64,000 bases of DNA, taken from contig JAMPXP010000001.1 of assembly GCA_023701135.1 (NCBI GenBank), positions 62,001-126,000 on the forward strand, written 5' to 3'. Shown here piece by piece: positions 17,245 to 27,300 of the stretch (position 1 is its first letter; each line of letters starts with the position of its first letter). Source of the stretch: Desulfobacula sp. Lineage in GTDB: Bacteria; Desulfobacterota; Desulfobacteria; Desulfobacterales; Desulfobacteraceae. The translations under genes and the position numbers were made by a program. Under the pieces are notes generated by a model that saw only the letters and a list, made by a program, of their open reading frames with translations, was not told where the DNA came from and did no database searches.

Positions 17245-19041
17245 TTATGCTGAATACATGGCCTCGATGATATCCTTGAAGGCCTCGTTTACAAATTTCC
17301 GTTTGATCTTCATGGTCGGCGTGACTTCACCGTCTTCTTCATAGAGCCGTTTGGGCAGGATGGTAAATTTCCGGATATTTTCCACCTTGGCCAGGGTCTG
17401 GTTAACCGCTTTGACTTCCCTGTCAATGAGAGAAATCACGTCCTGGCTTTGGGTCAGGTCCTTATAGGTTGAAAACTGAATTTTGTTGTCCTGGGCAAAT
17501 TTTACAATATTGTCTTCATCGATCATGACAAGGCAGGTCAGATATTTTCGCCTGTCTCCGATGACCACGGCATCATTGATGTAGATGCTGGCCTTGAGTT
17601 TGTTTTCAATATACTGGGGCGTTATATTCTTGCCGCCGGCCGTCACAATGATATCCTTTTTCCGGTCCGTGATTTTCAAAAAGCCCTGGCCGTCGATTTC
17701 ACCCACATCTCCGGTGCAGAGCCAGCCATCCGTAAAACTCTCCCGTGTCGCATCCTCGGATTTAAAATATCCCTTAAATGTACCCGGGGATTTGACCAGG
17801 ATTTCACCGTCCGGAGCAATTTTAAGATCAACACCCTTCAGGGCCCGTCCCACGGTGCCGAATTTAACCCTTCCCTGGACAGGGCTGGTGGTCACCCCCG
17901 TGGCCTCGGTCTGGCCATAGCCTTCAAAAAGATCCATGCTGATGGACTGGAAAAACCGCAACACTTCCTTTGATATGGGGGCTGCCCCGGAATAGGCCAC
18001 CCTGATGCGGTCAAAGCCAAGCCGTTCCTTGAGCTTTCTGAAGACCAGGAACCAGGCAAGAAAATTAAGAATTTTAAGACTCACAGGGACTGGTTTTAAG
18101 TCCATGAGGAGGTCGGCCCGGCGTTCACCGATTTTTAGTGCCCGGTTGAAAACCATCCGTTTGAGCCAGGTGGCGTCGGCCATCTTGATCATGATGCTGG
18201 AATAATATTTTTCCCAGATCCGGGGAACGGCATAGCCGATGGTGGGCGAAATTTCAATCATATTCTGCATGACCGTGTCCGGCTTTTCGACAAAATTCAC
18301 GATATAGCCGAACCGGATATGGATAAACACCGTAAATAGCCGTTCAAAAATATGGCAAAGGGGCAGAAAGGACAGGACTTCGTCGCTGTTGTATACCGGG
18401 TTGGCTTCGGCAACGGCCTTGGCCGTCCACATCACGTTTTTATGGGTCAGCATGGCGCCCTTGGGCGGGCCTGTGGTGCCGGAGGTATAAATGAGAACGG
18501 AAAGATCGTCCTCACGGACCTGGTCCTGTTTTTCCTTAAACAGGGACGGGTTTTCCAATGCGATTTTTTCTCCCAGATCTAAAAGGGCGTCAAAGGTCAT
18601 GACCATGGGATCATCAAAATAGCGAAGCCCTTTGGTGTCCCAGACGATGACTTTTTTCAATCCGGGGGCCTTGTTCCTGAACTTGAGCCATTTATCGAGC
18701 TGTTCTTCATTTTCGGCAAACAGGAATTTGGCGTCGCTATGGTTGATGACATACTCCACCTGCTGCCAGGCATTGGTGGCATAGACGCCGACGGAGACAC
18801 CTCCGACACACTGGATCCCCATATCGGCCATGACCCACTCAATGCTGTTGTCCCCGATGATGCAGGCGGCATCTCCCTTGCCAAGCCCCAGGGATACCAG
18901 GGCGCATCCCACCTGCCGGGCTTTTTCATGATACCGGCTCCAGGTAATATTCTGCCAGAGTCCCAGCTCTTTGGTCCTTAAGGCCACTCTGGAACCGTTC
19001 TGGGAGACAATTTGATTAAAAATATACGGGACAGTTTCCAT
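17245..19041 (-). CDS. Long-chain acyl-CoA synthetase (FAA1 type)
   Basis: 598 residues, of the longer FadD15/FAA1-like branch of the ANL family. Motifs: VLIYTSGTTGPPKGAML for ATP, GYGQTEATGVT, then TGDVGEIDGQGFLKITDRKK and GGKNITPQYIENKLK, and a late lysine in TPTMKIKRKF. It activates a fatty or aromatic acid with ATP and CoA. It follows livF by 20 nt in the same direction, so the activation step is joined to ABC uptake. This branch differs from the ligase after etfA, so the window holds two unlike acyl-CoA ligases. Confidence 0.9.
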   Translation of the reverse strand: METVPYIFNQIVSQNGSRVALRTKELGLWQNITWSRYHEKARQVGCALVSLGLGKGDAACIIGDNSIEWVMADMGIQCVGGVSVGVYATNAWQQVEYVINHSDAKFLFAENEEQLDKWLKFRNKAPGLKKVIVWDTKGLRYFDDPMVMTFDALLDLGEKIALENPSLFKEKQDQVREDDLSVLIYTSGTTGPPKGAMLTHKNVMWTAKAVAEANPVYNSDEVLSFLPLCHIFERLFTVFIHIRFGYIVNFVEKPDTVMQNMIEISPTIGYAVPRIWEKYYSSIMIKMADATWLKRMVFNRALKIGERRADLLMDLKPVPVSLKILNFLAWFLVFRKLKERLGFDRIRVAYSGAAPISKEVLRFFQSISMDLFEGYGQTEATGVTTSPVQGRVKFGTVGRALKGVDLKIAPDGEILVKSPGTFKGYFKSEDATRESFTDGWLCTGDVGEIDGQGFLKITDRKKDIIVTAGGKNITPQYIENKLKASIYINDAVVIGDRRKYLTCLVMIDEDNIVKFAQDNKIQFSTYKDLTQSQDVISLIDREVKAVNQTLAKVENIRKFTILPKRLYEEDGEVTPTMKIKRKFVNEAFKDIIEAMYSA

Positions 19042-19061
19042 TGTTTGCTAGTTCCTTAAAT

Positions 19062-19841
19062 TTAACGCCATGCCTTTTTCCTTTTCCACCGCTGGAATCC
19101 CTTTGCCGATGCCTCTGATTTGATGCCCAGGTAAAATTCCTTTACATCCTTGTCCTCCCTCAGCTCCCTTGAGGAACCCTTCATGACAAAGCGTCCGTTT
19201 TCCAGGATCAGGCCGGTGGACGAGATGGACAGGGCCATGTTGGCATTCTGTTCCACCAGAAGGATGGTGACCCCACTTTTATTGATTTCCCTGATAATGG
19301 AAAAAATCTCCTTGACCAGAAGGGGAGACAGTCCCAGGGAGGGTTCATCCAGGATCAAAAGCCTGGGCCTCAGCATGAGTGCCCTTCCCAAGGCCAGCAT
19401 CTGCTGCTCACCGCCGGAAAGGGTGCCGGCCCACTGATGGGTGCGCTGTTTTAAAATGGGAAAATATTCAAATACCTTTTCAATGTCGGCCTTGATATTC
19501 TTTGTATCCGTCCGGGTATAGGCACCCATGAGAAGATGCTCATGGACCGTTAGCTCCTCAAATACCTCCCGACCTTCAGGGACATAGGCAATGCCCTTCC
19601 GGACAATGAGGTCCGTGTCCTGGTGCTGGATGGGCCGGCCGTCAAACAGGATGGTCCCCTTGTCGGGCTGATCCTTGATCAATCCCATGATGGTTTTCAG
19701 GACAGTGGATTTTCCGGCCCCGTTATTGCCGAGAATCGCCGTAATACTCCCCTCTTCCACTGAAAAGGAAACTCCGCGCAGGGCATATACCAGGTCATAA
19801 TAGGTCTCAATATTTTTAACTTCCAGAAGATCCGCCATCAT
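19062..19841 (-). CDS. livF: Branched-chain-type ABC transporter ATP-binding protein LivF
   Basis: 259 residues. Walker A GNNGAGKST, signature LSGGEQQMLALGRAL, Walker B LLILDEPSLGLS, and the switch histidine replaced by glutamine-side VEQNAN as usual in LivF. The C-terminal tail (about 20 residues, basic) is slightly longer than in typical LivF. It overlaps livG by 4 nt. Together with LivG it powers import through LivHM. The transported substrate may be an amino acid or, given the attached acyl-CoA synthetase, a carboxylic acid. Confidence 0.93.
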   Translation of the reverse strand: MMADLLEVKNIETYYDLVYALRGVSFSVEEGSITAILGNNGAGKSTVLKTIMGLIKDQPDKGTILFDGRPIQHQDTDLIVRKGIAYVPEGREVFEELTVHEHLLMGAYTRTDTKNIKADIEKVFEYFPILKQRTHQWAGTLSGGEQQMLALGRALMLRPRLLILDEPSLGLSPLLVKEIFSIIREINKSGVTILLVEQNANMALSISSTGLILENGRFVMKGSSRELREDKDVKEFYLGIKSEASAKGFQRWKRKKAWR

Positions 19842-20623
19842 CCATTCTCCTCGCCGATATAAGCCTTGAGCACTTCCGGATTCTGCTGGACCTGTCTGGG
19901 TGTGCCCAGGGTCACCGGCTGTCCGAAATTAATGGCCAGAACCCGGTCTGAAATATCCATGACCATTTTCATGTCATGCTCGATGAGCAGGATGGAGATG
20001 CCCAGTTCATCCTGGATATCCTTTATCCAGAAAATCATGTCCTGTTTTTCTTCCGAATTCATCCCGGCACAGGGTTCGTCCAGCAAAAGCAGCTCCGGCT
20101 CAAGGGCCAGGGCCCGGGCAAGCTCGATCTGCTTCTGGGTGCCGTAGGGCAGTCCGCCCACAAGCTTGTCCCGGACACTCTGGAGTTCAAGAAAATCAAT
20201 GACTTTTTCCACGAACCGCCGGTGGCGGATTTCTTCCCTTGCAGCAAAGGAATTCCGTCCCCACATGGCCATGCCTGAGAACAGTCCGGTCTTCATGTGG
20301 ATATGACGACCGGACATGATATTCTCCATGGTATTCATGTTGGAAAAGAGCTCGATATTCTGGAAGGTCCTGGCAATCCCCATTCTGGCGATGGCGTCCG
20401 GCTTTTTGTGCTGTATTTTCTTTCCCCTGAAGACAATGTCGCCCCTGTCGGGCTTATAGAGCCCGGAGATGCAGTTGAACAGGGTGGTCTTCCCCGCACC
20501 ATTGGGTCCGATGACGGAGAAGATCTCACCCTTTTTCATGGTAAAACCGATGTCCTGAAGGGCCTTGATCCCGCCAAATGAGATATACAGGTTCTCAATA
20601 TCGAAAAAAGAAGTCGATTCCAT
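19838..20623 (-). CDS. livG: Branched-chain-type ABC transporter ATP-binding protein LivG
   Basis: 261 residues. Walker A GPNGAGKTT, Walker B LLLLDEPCAGMN, switch region LLIEHDMKMV, as in LivG. The classical LSGG signature is altered: the matching segment reads GGLPYGTQKQIELARAL, which is common in LivG proteins. It starts one base after livK ends and overlaps livF by 4 nt, showing tight translational coupling within the liv operon. Confidence 0.93.
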   Translation of the reverse strand: MESTSFFDIENLYISFGGIKALQDIGFTMKKGEIFSVIGPNGAGKTTLFNCISGLYKPDRGDIVFRGKKIQHKKPDAIARMGIARTFQNIELFSNMNTMENIMSGRHIHMKTGLFSGMAMWGRNSFAAREEIRHRRFVEKVIDFLELQSVRDKLVGGLPYGTQKQIELARALALEPELLLLDEPCAGMNSEEKQDMIFWIKDIQDELGISILLIEHDMKMVMDISDRVLAINFGQPVTLGTPRQVQQNPEVLKAYIGEENG

Positions 20624-20624
20624 G

Positions 20625-21815
20625 CTATTCCATTTTTATCCAGTCGGTCAGTGTTTTTGTTTCACCGTTTGGCAATGCCTGGATCAGAAAACTGCTCCGG
20701 GTTCCCTGACGGCAGTAGATATCGTTTTTATCATAGGGTTTGAAATTGATTTCAGGCCCCAGGGACTGGAACCCCTTGATGGATTCCATGGCGGTTACGA
20801 ATTTCTCCCGGGTAAGATCCTGTCCTGCCCGTTTGATGCCTTCAACAAGCGGTTCGGCATAGGTGATGCCGGCAGAATAGAATTGGCCCCAGCGCTCCTC
20901 TTTGGCTGCGTATTTATCAAAGATTTCCTTTTTGTATTTTATGATCAAGGGGTGATCCGATGTGGTTACCGGCCCGAAGGTGGGGCAGATGACGCCCTCA
21001 TACAAGCCCTTTGAAATATAATTCATAAATACAAAATCAGAGGTTGTACTGGATCCCATGAACTGAGGGGCAAACCCCATGGCTTTGGCCGTTCCCACAA
21101 TACGGACGGAGTGGCTCACGGTGGTCCATAACAGCACCGTATCTGCCTCTGCTTTTTTCAGTTCCATCACATGGGGTTTCAAATCTTCTTCGGCTGCTTC
21201 CACGGGAACCTTGGCCACCAGCTCCAATCCATGGGCCTTTAATTCTTCCATTGCCCCGTCAAGACCGTTCTTGCCATATTCGTCATTCAGATAGGCAATG
21301 GCGATTTTTTTCTTTCCCAGGTTTTCTATGGCATATTTCACAAGGGTTTTGGCTTCATAAAAATATAGGGGGTACACGGCAAACAGATATTTCTCAGGAG
21401 GGGAAACCCAATGCATGGACCCGGCTGACGGCCCGACCCAGGGGACCTTTCTTTCCATGAGATAGTCTTTTACGGCAAGGCCGGGAGAGGTCCCGACGCC
21501 TGCAACCCAGGCAAAAATGCCGGTGCCTTCCTGAAGTTCTTTAACGCCCGCCTTTGTTTTAGCCGGGTTGTAGCCGTCATCAAACATGTGATAGACGATT
21601 TTCCGGCCGTTAATACCGCCATTTTCATTGATCCATTTAAAATAGTCTCCGGTTCCCCTTGCAACAGCTCCCCAGGCAGCCGCCGGTCCTGTCTGGGGAC
21701 CCCACTGCCCGATATGGATTTCCGTATCGCTTACCCCTTCCTCAGCCATAAGGTTGGGCATAAACCCGAAAAACAAAACCAGGGAAACAAATAGTACCGT
21801 TAAACCGTTTTTCAT
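20625..21815 (-). CDS. livK: Periplasmic substrate-binding protein of the liv-type ABC system
   Basis: 396 residues with a cleavable signal peptide (hydrophobic stretch then LMAEEG). The mature protein is a type I periplasmic binding fold of the Leu/Ile/Val-binding family: IHIGQWGPQTGPAAAWG near the N-terminus, then NGGINGRKIVYHMFDDGYNP and KKIAIAYLNDEYGKNGLDG. It captures the substrate for LivHMGF. It lies in the middle of the operon, between livH and livG, an uncommon order. The ligand cannot be deduced; the nearby acyl-CoA synthetase suggests an organic acid. Confidence 0.9.
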   Translation of the reverse strand: MKNGLTVLFVSLVLFFGFMPNLMAEEGVSDTEIHIGQWGPQTGPAAAWGAVARGTGDYFKWINENGGINGRKIVYHMFDDGYNPAKTKAGVKELQEGTGIFAWVAGVGTSPGLAVKDYLMERKVPWVGPSAGSMHWVSPPEKYLFAVYPLYFYEAKTLVKYAIENLGKKKIAIAYLNDEYGKNGLDGAMEELKAHGLELVAKVPVEAAEEDLKPHVMELKKAEADTVLLWTTVSHSVRIVGTAKAMGFAPQFMGSSTTSDFVFMNYISKGLYEGVICPTFGPVTTSDHPLIIKYKKEIFDKYAAKEERWGQFYSAGITYAEPLVEGIKRAGQDLTREKFVTAMESIKGFQSLGPEINFKPYDKNDIYCRQGTRSSFLIQALPNGETKTLTDWIKME

Positions 21816-21855
21816 TACTTCCTCCTTTGCAAATTGTTTTTGGTTAACTCCTGCC

Positions 21856-22731
21856 TTATACTTTTTTTACATAATGCCTTGAAAAAAGTCCGCTGGGTTT
21901 AAAACAAAGAATCAGCACAATAATGACAAACGCGACCACGGATTTGAACTCAATGGAGACATATCCACCAAACAGGTTTTCAATAATGCCCAAGAGATAG
22001 GCGGCAATGACGGCTCCCGGCAGGGAGGTCATCCCTCCCATGACGGCGGCGGCAAATCCCTTGAGCATGGGGTCCCACATCATATAGGGATGCATCATCA
22101 CAGGTGAAATCAACAATCCTGCCACAGCCCCCACTGCCGAGGAAATCCCCCAGGTCATCATGAGTATCCGGTTGGTCCGGACCCCGACGATTTTTGCCGC
22201 CGTATTGTTCTGCTGGGTGGCTTTCATGGCCAGCCCCAGCCTTGAATATCTGAAAAACAGAAAAAGCACGCTCATCAGCACCAGGGCGGAAACAAGGATC
22301 AACACCTCCAGTTTGCCGATGAAAAGGTCCTGTATCATATATGAATCATAGGGGCCAATGGGAAAGGGCATGGTTTTCTGTTCTGCACCGAATTTCCAGG
22401 AAACCGTTCCCAAAATCATCATTTCAATTCCGATGGTGATGACGATCATTCCAAGAACATTGGGGTCCTTGGCCCTTCTCAGGATGAAAAATTCAAGCAA
22501 ACAGCCCAGCAGGACCGCAAAGGCAATGGCAAGAAAAAAAGCCGGCACTAGGGACATCTTCAGGGTGGTCAGCATCATCATGGCAATAAAAGAAGAGGCC
22601 AGCGCCATTTCCCCCTGGGCAAAATTGGGCACTTCAGAGGTTTTATAAATGATGACCATGGCAAGTCCCATGAGAGCATAGGTACTTCCCACCGCAATTC
22701 CGCTGACAATCATTTGGATAAAATCCAGCAT
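21856..22731 (-). CDS. livH: Branched-chain-type ABC permease LivH
   Basis: 291 residues, strongly hydrophobic with about eight membrane helices. Family segments include IAVGSTYALMGLAMVIIYKT at the start and LKGFAAAVMGGMTSLPGAV, the cytoplasmic loop that meets the ATPases, near the C-terminus. Forms the inner-membrane channel with LivM. It lies 12 nt after livM and 40 nt before livK. Confidence 0.92.
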   Translation of the reverse strand: MLDFIQMIVSGIAVGSTYALMGLAMVIIYKTSEVPNFAQGEMALASSFIAMMMLTTLKMSLVPAFFLAIAFAVLLGCLLEFFILRRAKDPNVLGMIVITIGIEMMILGTVSWKFGAEQKTMPFPIGPYDSYMIQDLFIGKLEVLILVSALVLMSVLFLFFRYSRLGLAMKATQQNNTAAKIVGVRTNRILMMTWGISSAVGAVAGLLISPVMMHPYMMWDPMLKGFAAAVMGGMTSLPGAVIAAYLLGIIENLFGGYVSIEFKSVVAFVIIVLILCFKPSGLFSRHYVKKV

Positions 22732-22743
22732 GTGTTTCTCCTT

Positions 22744-23793
22744 TTAAAAGGGCCAGGTTTTCCAGTATTTTTTCGTCCTGATCCAGACACCATAGAGCCC
22801 CAGGGGTTCAAACAGCATAATGGAAACCATGATGGCGCCGAAAATGATATATTGGATATTGGAGACCCCGTTTATGGAAAACCATGATTCAGACAGTTTC
22901 TGAAGCCACCCTCCCACATAGGGAATATTCAGGATATTCCGCAACTGAAGATCCAGCCAGCACAGCAGTACGGCACCCGTGACCGACCCCATGATGGACC
23001 CCAGGCCCCCCACGACAACCATGGCCAGAAACATGATGGACATCATCAGGGTGAAAATCTCAGGCTCGATGAATCTTAAGACAAAGGCGTACAATCCGCC
23101 TGCAACGCCCGCATAAAAGGCACTGACGGCAAAGGCAAGGGTTTTATACAAAAGGATGTTTACCCCCATGGTCTGGGCGGCGATATCGGCATCCCGGATG
23201 GCAATAAAAGCCCTTCCCACCCTGGTTTTGATAAGATTTCGCATCGCCATAAGCATCAGAATCGCAACGGTGATTAAAAGCAGATAAAATTTCTTGTCAT
23301 CGTCAATCTGCCAGGGGCCGATGAACAGCTCCGGCGTATGGATGCCTTCCCGGCCGCCGAACAGTTTAATTTTGCCGATAATCTTTGTTATGGTCAGCCC
23401 GAATCCCAATGTTGCAATGGCAAGATAGGGCCCCTCAAGCCTCAGGGACGGAAGGCCCAGGATAAAACCGAATCCGGCGGCCGCCAGGGCTGCGCACGGC
23501 AGGGCCAGAAGAAAGGGAAAGGAGGCTTTGGTCATGAGGATCACGGTTCCATAGGCCCCGATGGCGAAAAAACCCGCATGGCCCAGGGAAATCTGTCCCG
23601 TAAATCCCACCAGCAGATTCAGGCCTGCGGCAACAATGATATTGATGGCAATATAATTGGCCATATAAATATAATAATTGGGGGCAAAAAAAGGAAACAG
23701 ATAAAGAAAACCGAGCAAAGAGATAAACCAGAACCCCACTACAGGAGAGGTCAGAAATTGAATATCTTCGTAATAATCTATTTTCTTATCCAT
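22744..23793 (-). CDS. livM: Branched-chain-type ABC permease LivM
   Basis: 349 residues, with about nine or ten membrane helices. LivM features: GLNLLVGFTGQISLGHAGFF, GLPSLRLEGPYLAIATLGFG and the coupling loop FLAMVVVGGLGSIMGSVTGA. It is the first gene of the leftward liv operon; the 40-70 nt upstream hold a symmetric set of ATTAAT boxes. In most liv operons livM follows livH, so the order M-H-K-G-F is unusual though all five parts are present. Confidence 0.92.
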   Translation of the reverse strand: MDKKIDYYEDIQFLTSPVVGFWFISLLGFLYLFPFFAPNYYIYMANYIAINIIVAAGLNLLVGFTGQISLGHAGFFAIGAYGTVILMTKASFPFLLALPCAALAAAGFGFILGLPSLRLEGPYLAIATLGFGLTITKIIGKIKLFGGREGIHTPELFIGPWQIDDDKKFYLLLITVAILMLMAMRNLIKTRVGRAFIAIRDADIAAQTMGVNILLYKTLAFAVSAFYAGVAGGLYAFVLRFIEPEIFTLMMSIMFLAMVVVGGLGSIMGSVTGAVLLCWLDLQLRNILNIPYVGGWLQKLSESWFSINGVSNIQYIIFGAIMVSIMLFEPLGLYGVWIRTKKYWKTWPF

Positions 23794-23832
23794 TGCGAGA
23801 CCCCCTTTTTCAATTCTATTCGGTCATAATTA

Positions 23833-23862
23833 ATTAATGTCATTAATATTAATATGATTAAT
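23833..23862. promoter_or_regulatory. Symmetric ATTAAT array upstream of livM
   Basis: Four copies of the palindromic hexamer ATTAAT start at 23833, 23842, 23848 and 23857, giving a symmetric 30-bp element (hexamer, 3 nt, fused pair, 3 nt, hexamer). It ends 40 bp before the livM start on the minus strand. This fits a repressor or activator site, but very AT-rich DNA can give such patterns by chance. Confidence 0.4.
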
Positions 23863-24372
23863 TGAAAAGCATAGAAATGCTTATAGGAAAAGGACTTTCA
23901 AATGTCAATATTTTTTATTTTAAATTTATAACTATTTTTCATCCATAAAATAAGAGGGCTTCTGAAAAAAGTTGCGGTCGTGGAAGGTTATACCGTCAAA
24001 TACTGGATACCTAAAGTCCTCGGATATTCAACCAGCAAATGTCAATAATTATAGAGAAGGAATTGATCTGATACAGAAATCTATAGTCAACCAATGAGAT
24101 AAGACTATTGATCGCCTTGCTTAATCTCCTTTCCATAGTCTTCTGTCTATCGCTTCACTGCTTTGAGAATAGAATTTTAATGTATTGACATAAGGAAAAT
24201 TTTGATATAGCTAACCAGAATTATAGGAAGGGACAGATAATTTTGATATATCGCTCTTCGTATTCTTGTATCCTGCTCTAATTATAGCACAACCTCTTTT
24301 TTCATTTCCTGCTGACTGATCCTGTTCTGTCAAAGGAATAAAATTCATATTTATTTGTATGAGGGGGTTGAA
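23863..24372. other. Long AT-rich non-coding region between livM and tpsA
   Basis: About 510 nt without a supportable gene. It is more AT-rich than its surroundings. A 12-nt direct repeat, AATTTTGATATA, occurs at 24198-24209 and 24239-24250, 41 nt apart, upstream of the exoprotein gene; a TTGACA lies just before the first copy at 24185. These could be promoter or regulator sites for the plus-strand cluster. A short open stretch near 23970-24045 resembles no family I know. Confidence 0.4.
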
Positions 24373-27300
24373 ATGTTTAATTTAACAGGCTTTCCTTATA
24401 AAATTTTTTTCTTTTTTCTAATGTTTCTATTTTGTGAACCATTGATGTTTCAGCCTGTCAGTCAAGCAGGGGTTACTCTGGATGGGACCCGTGGACCTCA
24501 AATGGCCCTAAACGGCCCTGATTACCAAATCCTGGCAGAGCATGGAAGCATCAATGGCAGTAATTTATTCCACAGTTTTGGACAATTTAATATTGATACG
24601 GGTCAGAGCGCAACCTTTAACGGGCCTGCCGGCATCCAGAATATTATCGGCAGGATAACCGGTGGAGCCCTGTCCAGTATTGACGGACCAATAAAAGCAA
24701 CAATTCCCTCTGCAAATCTCTATTTGATGAATCCCGCCGGATTCTTATTCGGTCCCAATGCAAGCCTGGATGTGAGCGGATCTTTTCATGTGAGTACCTC
24801 AGATTATATTTCTCTGGGCAATAGCGGAATCTTTTATGCAGACCCGATAAAAACAAGTGTGCTGACGGTTGATCCACCAACCAGTTTTGGATTTGTCGAC
24901 AGCAACCCGGCTGGGATAATTATTCAAGAAGCTACTCTTGAAGTGCCTCAAGGGAAAACCCTGTCCTTGATCGGAGGGAATATCGAAATTACAGGAACGA
25001 ACTCTAAAAAAGGGGTACTATCCGCATCAGGCGGAAGAATTGATATCGCCAGTATCGCCTCCCCAGGTATTATCACACCTGACGATTCTGTTGCATTACC
25101 TGATTTTGAAGCAGATTCATTTGAAATTCTTGGGAATATCAATATGTTCCAGGGAAATATTGATGCCGGGGGGAAGGGTGGCGGAACCGTCTTTATCCGT
25201 GGCGGCAAGCTTACCGTTGACAGTTCATTTATTTATGCCAGCACAAAAAGCGCAAGCGAAACTGTTCAAGGTAACGGCATTGACATAAAAATTGCTGGAG
25301 ATATGCTGATTGACAACTCTGCCGGAACAGGATCTGCAATCGGAACCAATATATATAATAATGTCAATCAAAATTCCGGCGGGGTAAGGATCAGCGCAGA
25401 TCTTCTGGAAATTAAAAATGGTGCCAGCATCCAATCCGTTGCTTTTCCTGGCAGTGTCGGACGGAGCGGGGACATAGAGTTAAAAACCGAAAGTCTTCTG
25501 GTTCAAAATTCAGGGATTATTCAAGCCGGTACGGGCGGTTCTAAAAAAAGCGGTAATATCATAATCAACACCGATAACCTGGAGATACATGATAATGGGG
25601 TTATATGGACCAACGCATTTGGCGGCTCAGGAGACAGTGGCGATATCCGTGTGACTGCCGACAATGTCATTCTTTCAAATGAAAAATATCCTGGATATCT
25701 CACAGGCATAACCACCCAGACTTATTGGCCCGGTACCGGAAAGGGTGGTGACATCACCCTTTATACTAAAAATATGATGATGCTTTCGGGAACTGAACTG
25801 TCAACCCCTAGCTTTTACCTGGGACAGGCTGGAAAAATTGAGGTGACAATTGAAGAAAAAGGTTCTGTTACAGGTAAAAACGGAGTTGATACCGGTATAT
25901 TTGCCAATACATTCTGGAGCGGTAATGGCGGGGATGTTGAAATCAATGCCAGCCAGTTTGAAATGAATACGTACGCCAGTATCCAGGCTTCTGCATATTC
26001 AGTGGGAAATGCAGGCAATGTGTCTTTTGATGTGGATATCCTTGAGATAAAAGATGGATCAAACATTTCCACCACCGGAATATTTGGATATGGCGGAGAC
26101 AGCGGTAAGGTGAATATCATATCAAAAAAACTGATATTGTCAGGGTTTGAATCATCAACTGACCCCTTTGGAACGGATTTTGCCGGCATAAGTACGGTTT
26201 CGGGCTATTATGGTGGAAAAGGAGGGGATATTGATATTCAAACCGTAGATCTTGAAATGACTCACAGAAGCCTGATTACCGCCAACTCCTATGGCCCGGA
26301 TAAAGGAGGGCTTATAAAAATAAAGGCAGAAAACATAGATGTCCTGAATGGCTCCGCAATTACTGCCGGCGCATACGGTTCCGGTGATAGCGGCCGGGTG
26401 ACAGTGGATACTGATCGGCTGTTGGTTTCCGGTGTCCACCCTGAGCTGTATCAGGATCAGATAAGCAACAAGGAATCTATTGCTGTTTCGGCAATCGCAT
26501 CCCAGGCAGGTCTCAATGGCGGTAACAGTGGGAACCTAGACATAAAGGCCATAACCCTTGAAGTGCTGGATGGAGGGATTCTGAGCACCGATGCCTTTGG
26601 TACAGGGAATGCAGGTGATATTAATATTACTTCAGTGCATCTGCTTGTATCTGGTGAAAATGCAGATAAGAAAAATTTCGTCATCAATACCGGAAGGGGT
26701 TCTGAGGGAGCTAGTTCCGGTATTACGTCCGGAACAACCTTCGTGTATTTAGGAGACCTTGCCACCGGCAATGGCGGCAATATTTTCATAAATACACAAA
26801 CCCTGCTAATGAAAGAGGGGGGAAGCATCAATTCTGGAACATCGACACCCGGAAAAGGCGGAAATATTGACATATCCACCCAAAATACAGCCCTTCTTTC
26901 CGGAGCATCAATTTCTGCCGGAAGCAGGATTTCGGAACTGGCTGGAAATGCCGGTAACATAAAAATTTCAACCACGGAAAATTTTACTATGAACAATGCC
27001 ACGCTTCTGACCTCTTCCGAACAGGCTAAAGGAGGAAACATAGATGTTGAGGCATATCGCATGGAACTTAGCGACACCACCAATATTTCCGCCCAGAGCA
27101 GCGGTCAGGGGAATGCCGGCAATATTTACCTTACCGGGCAGCATTCCGTTGTCATTGATAAAAGCAAGGTAACCACCGAAGCCCTACAGGCCGACGGCGG
27201 CAATATCAAGGTGACTGCCGACTATATGATCAAGCTTGATGACAGTGAAATATCCGCCAGTGTCGGAGGTGGTGCTGAAACAACCGGGGGCAATATCAGC

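Noticed and set aside
23960-24050. Short open stretch in the long intergenic region resembling a gene fragment
   Set aside because: About 28 codons with no start site and no family I could recognise; treated as non-coding.
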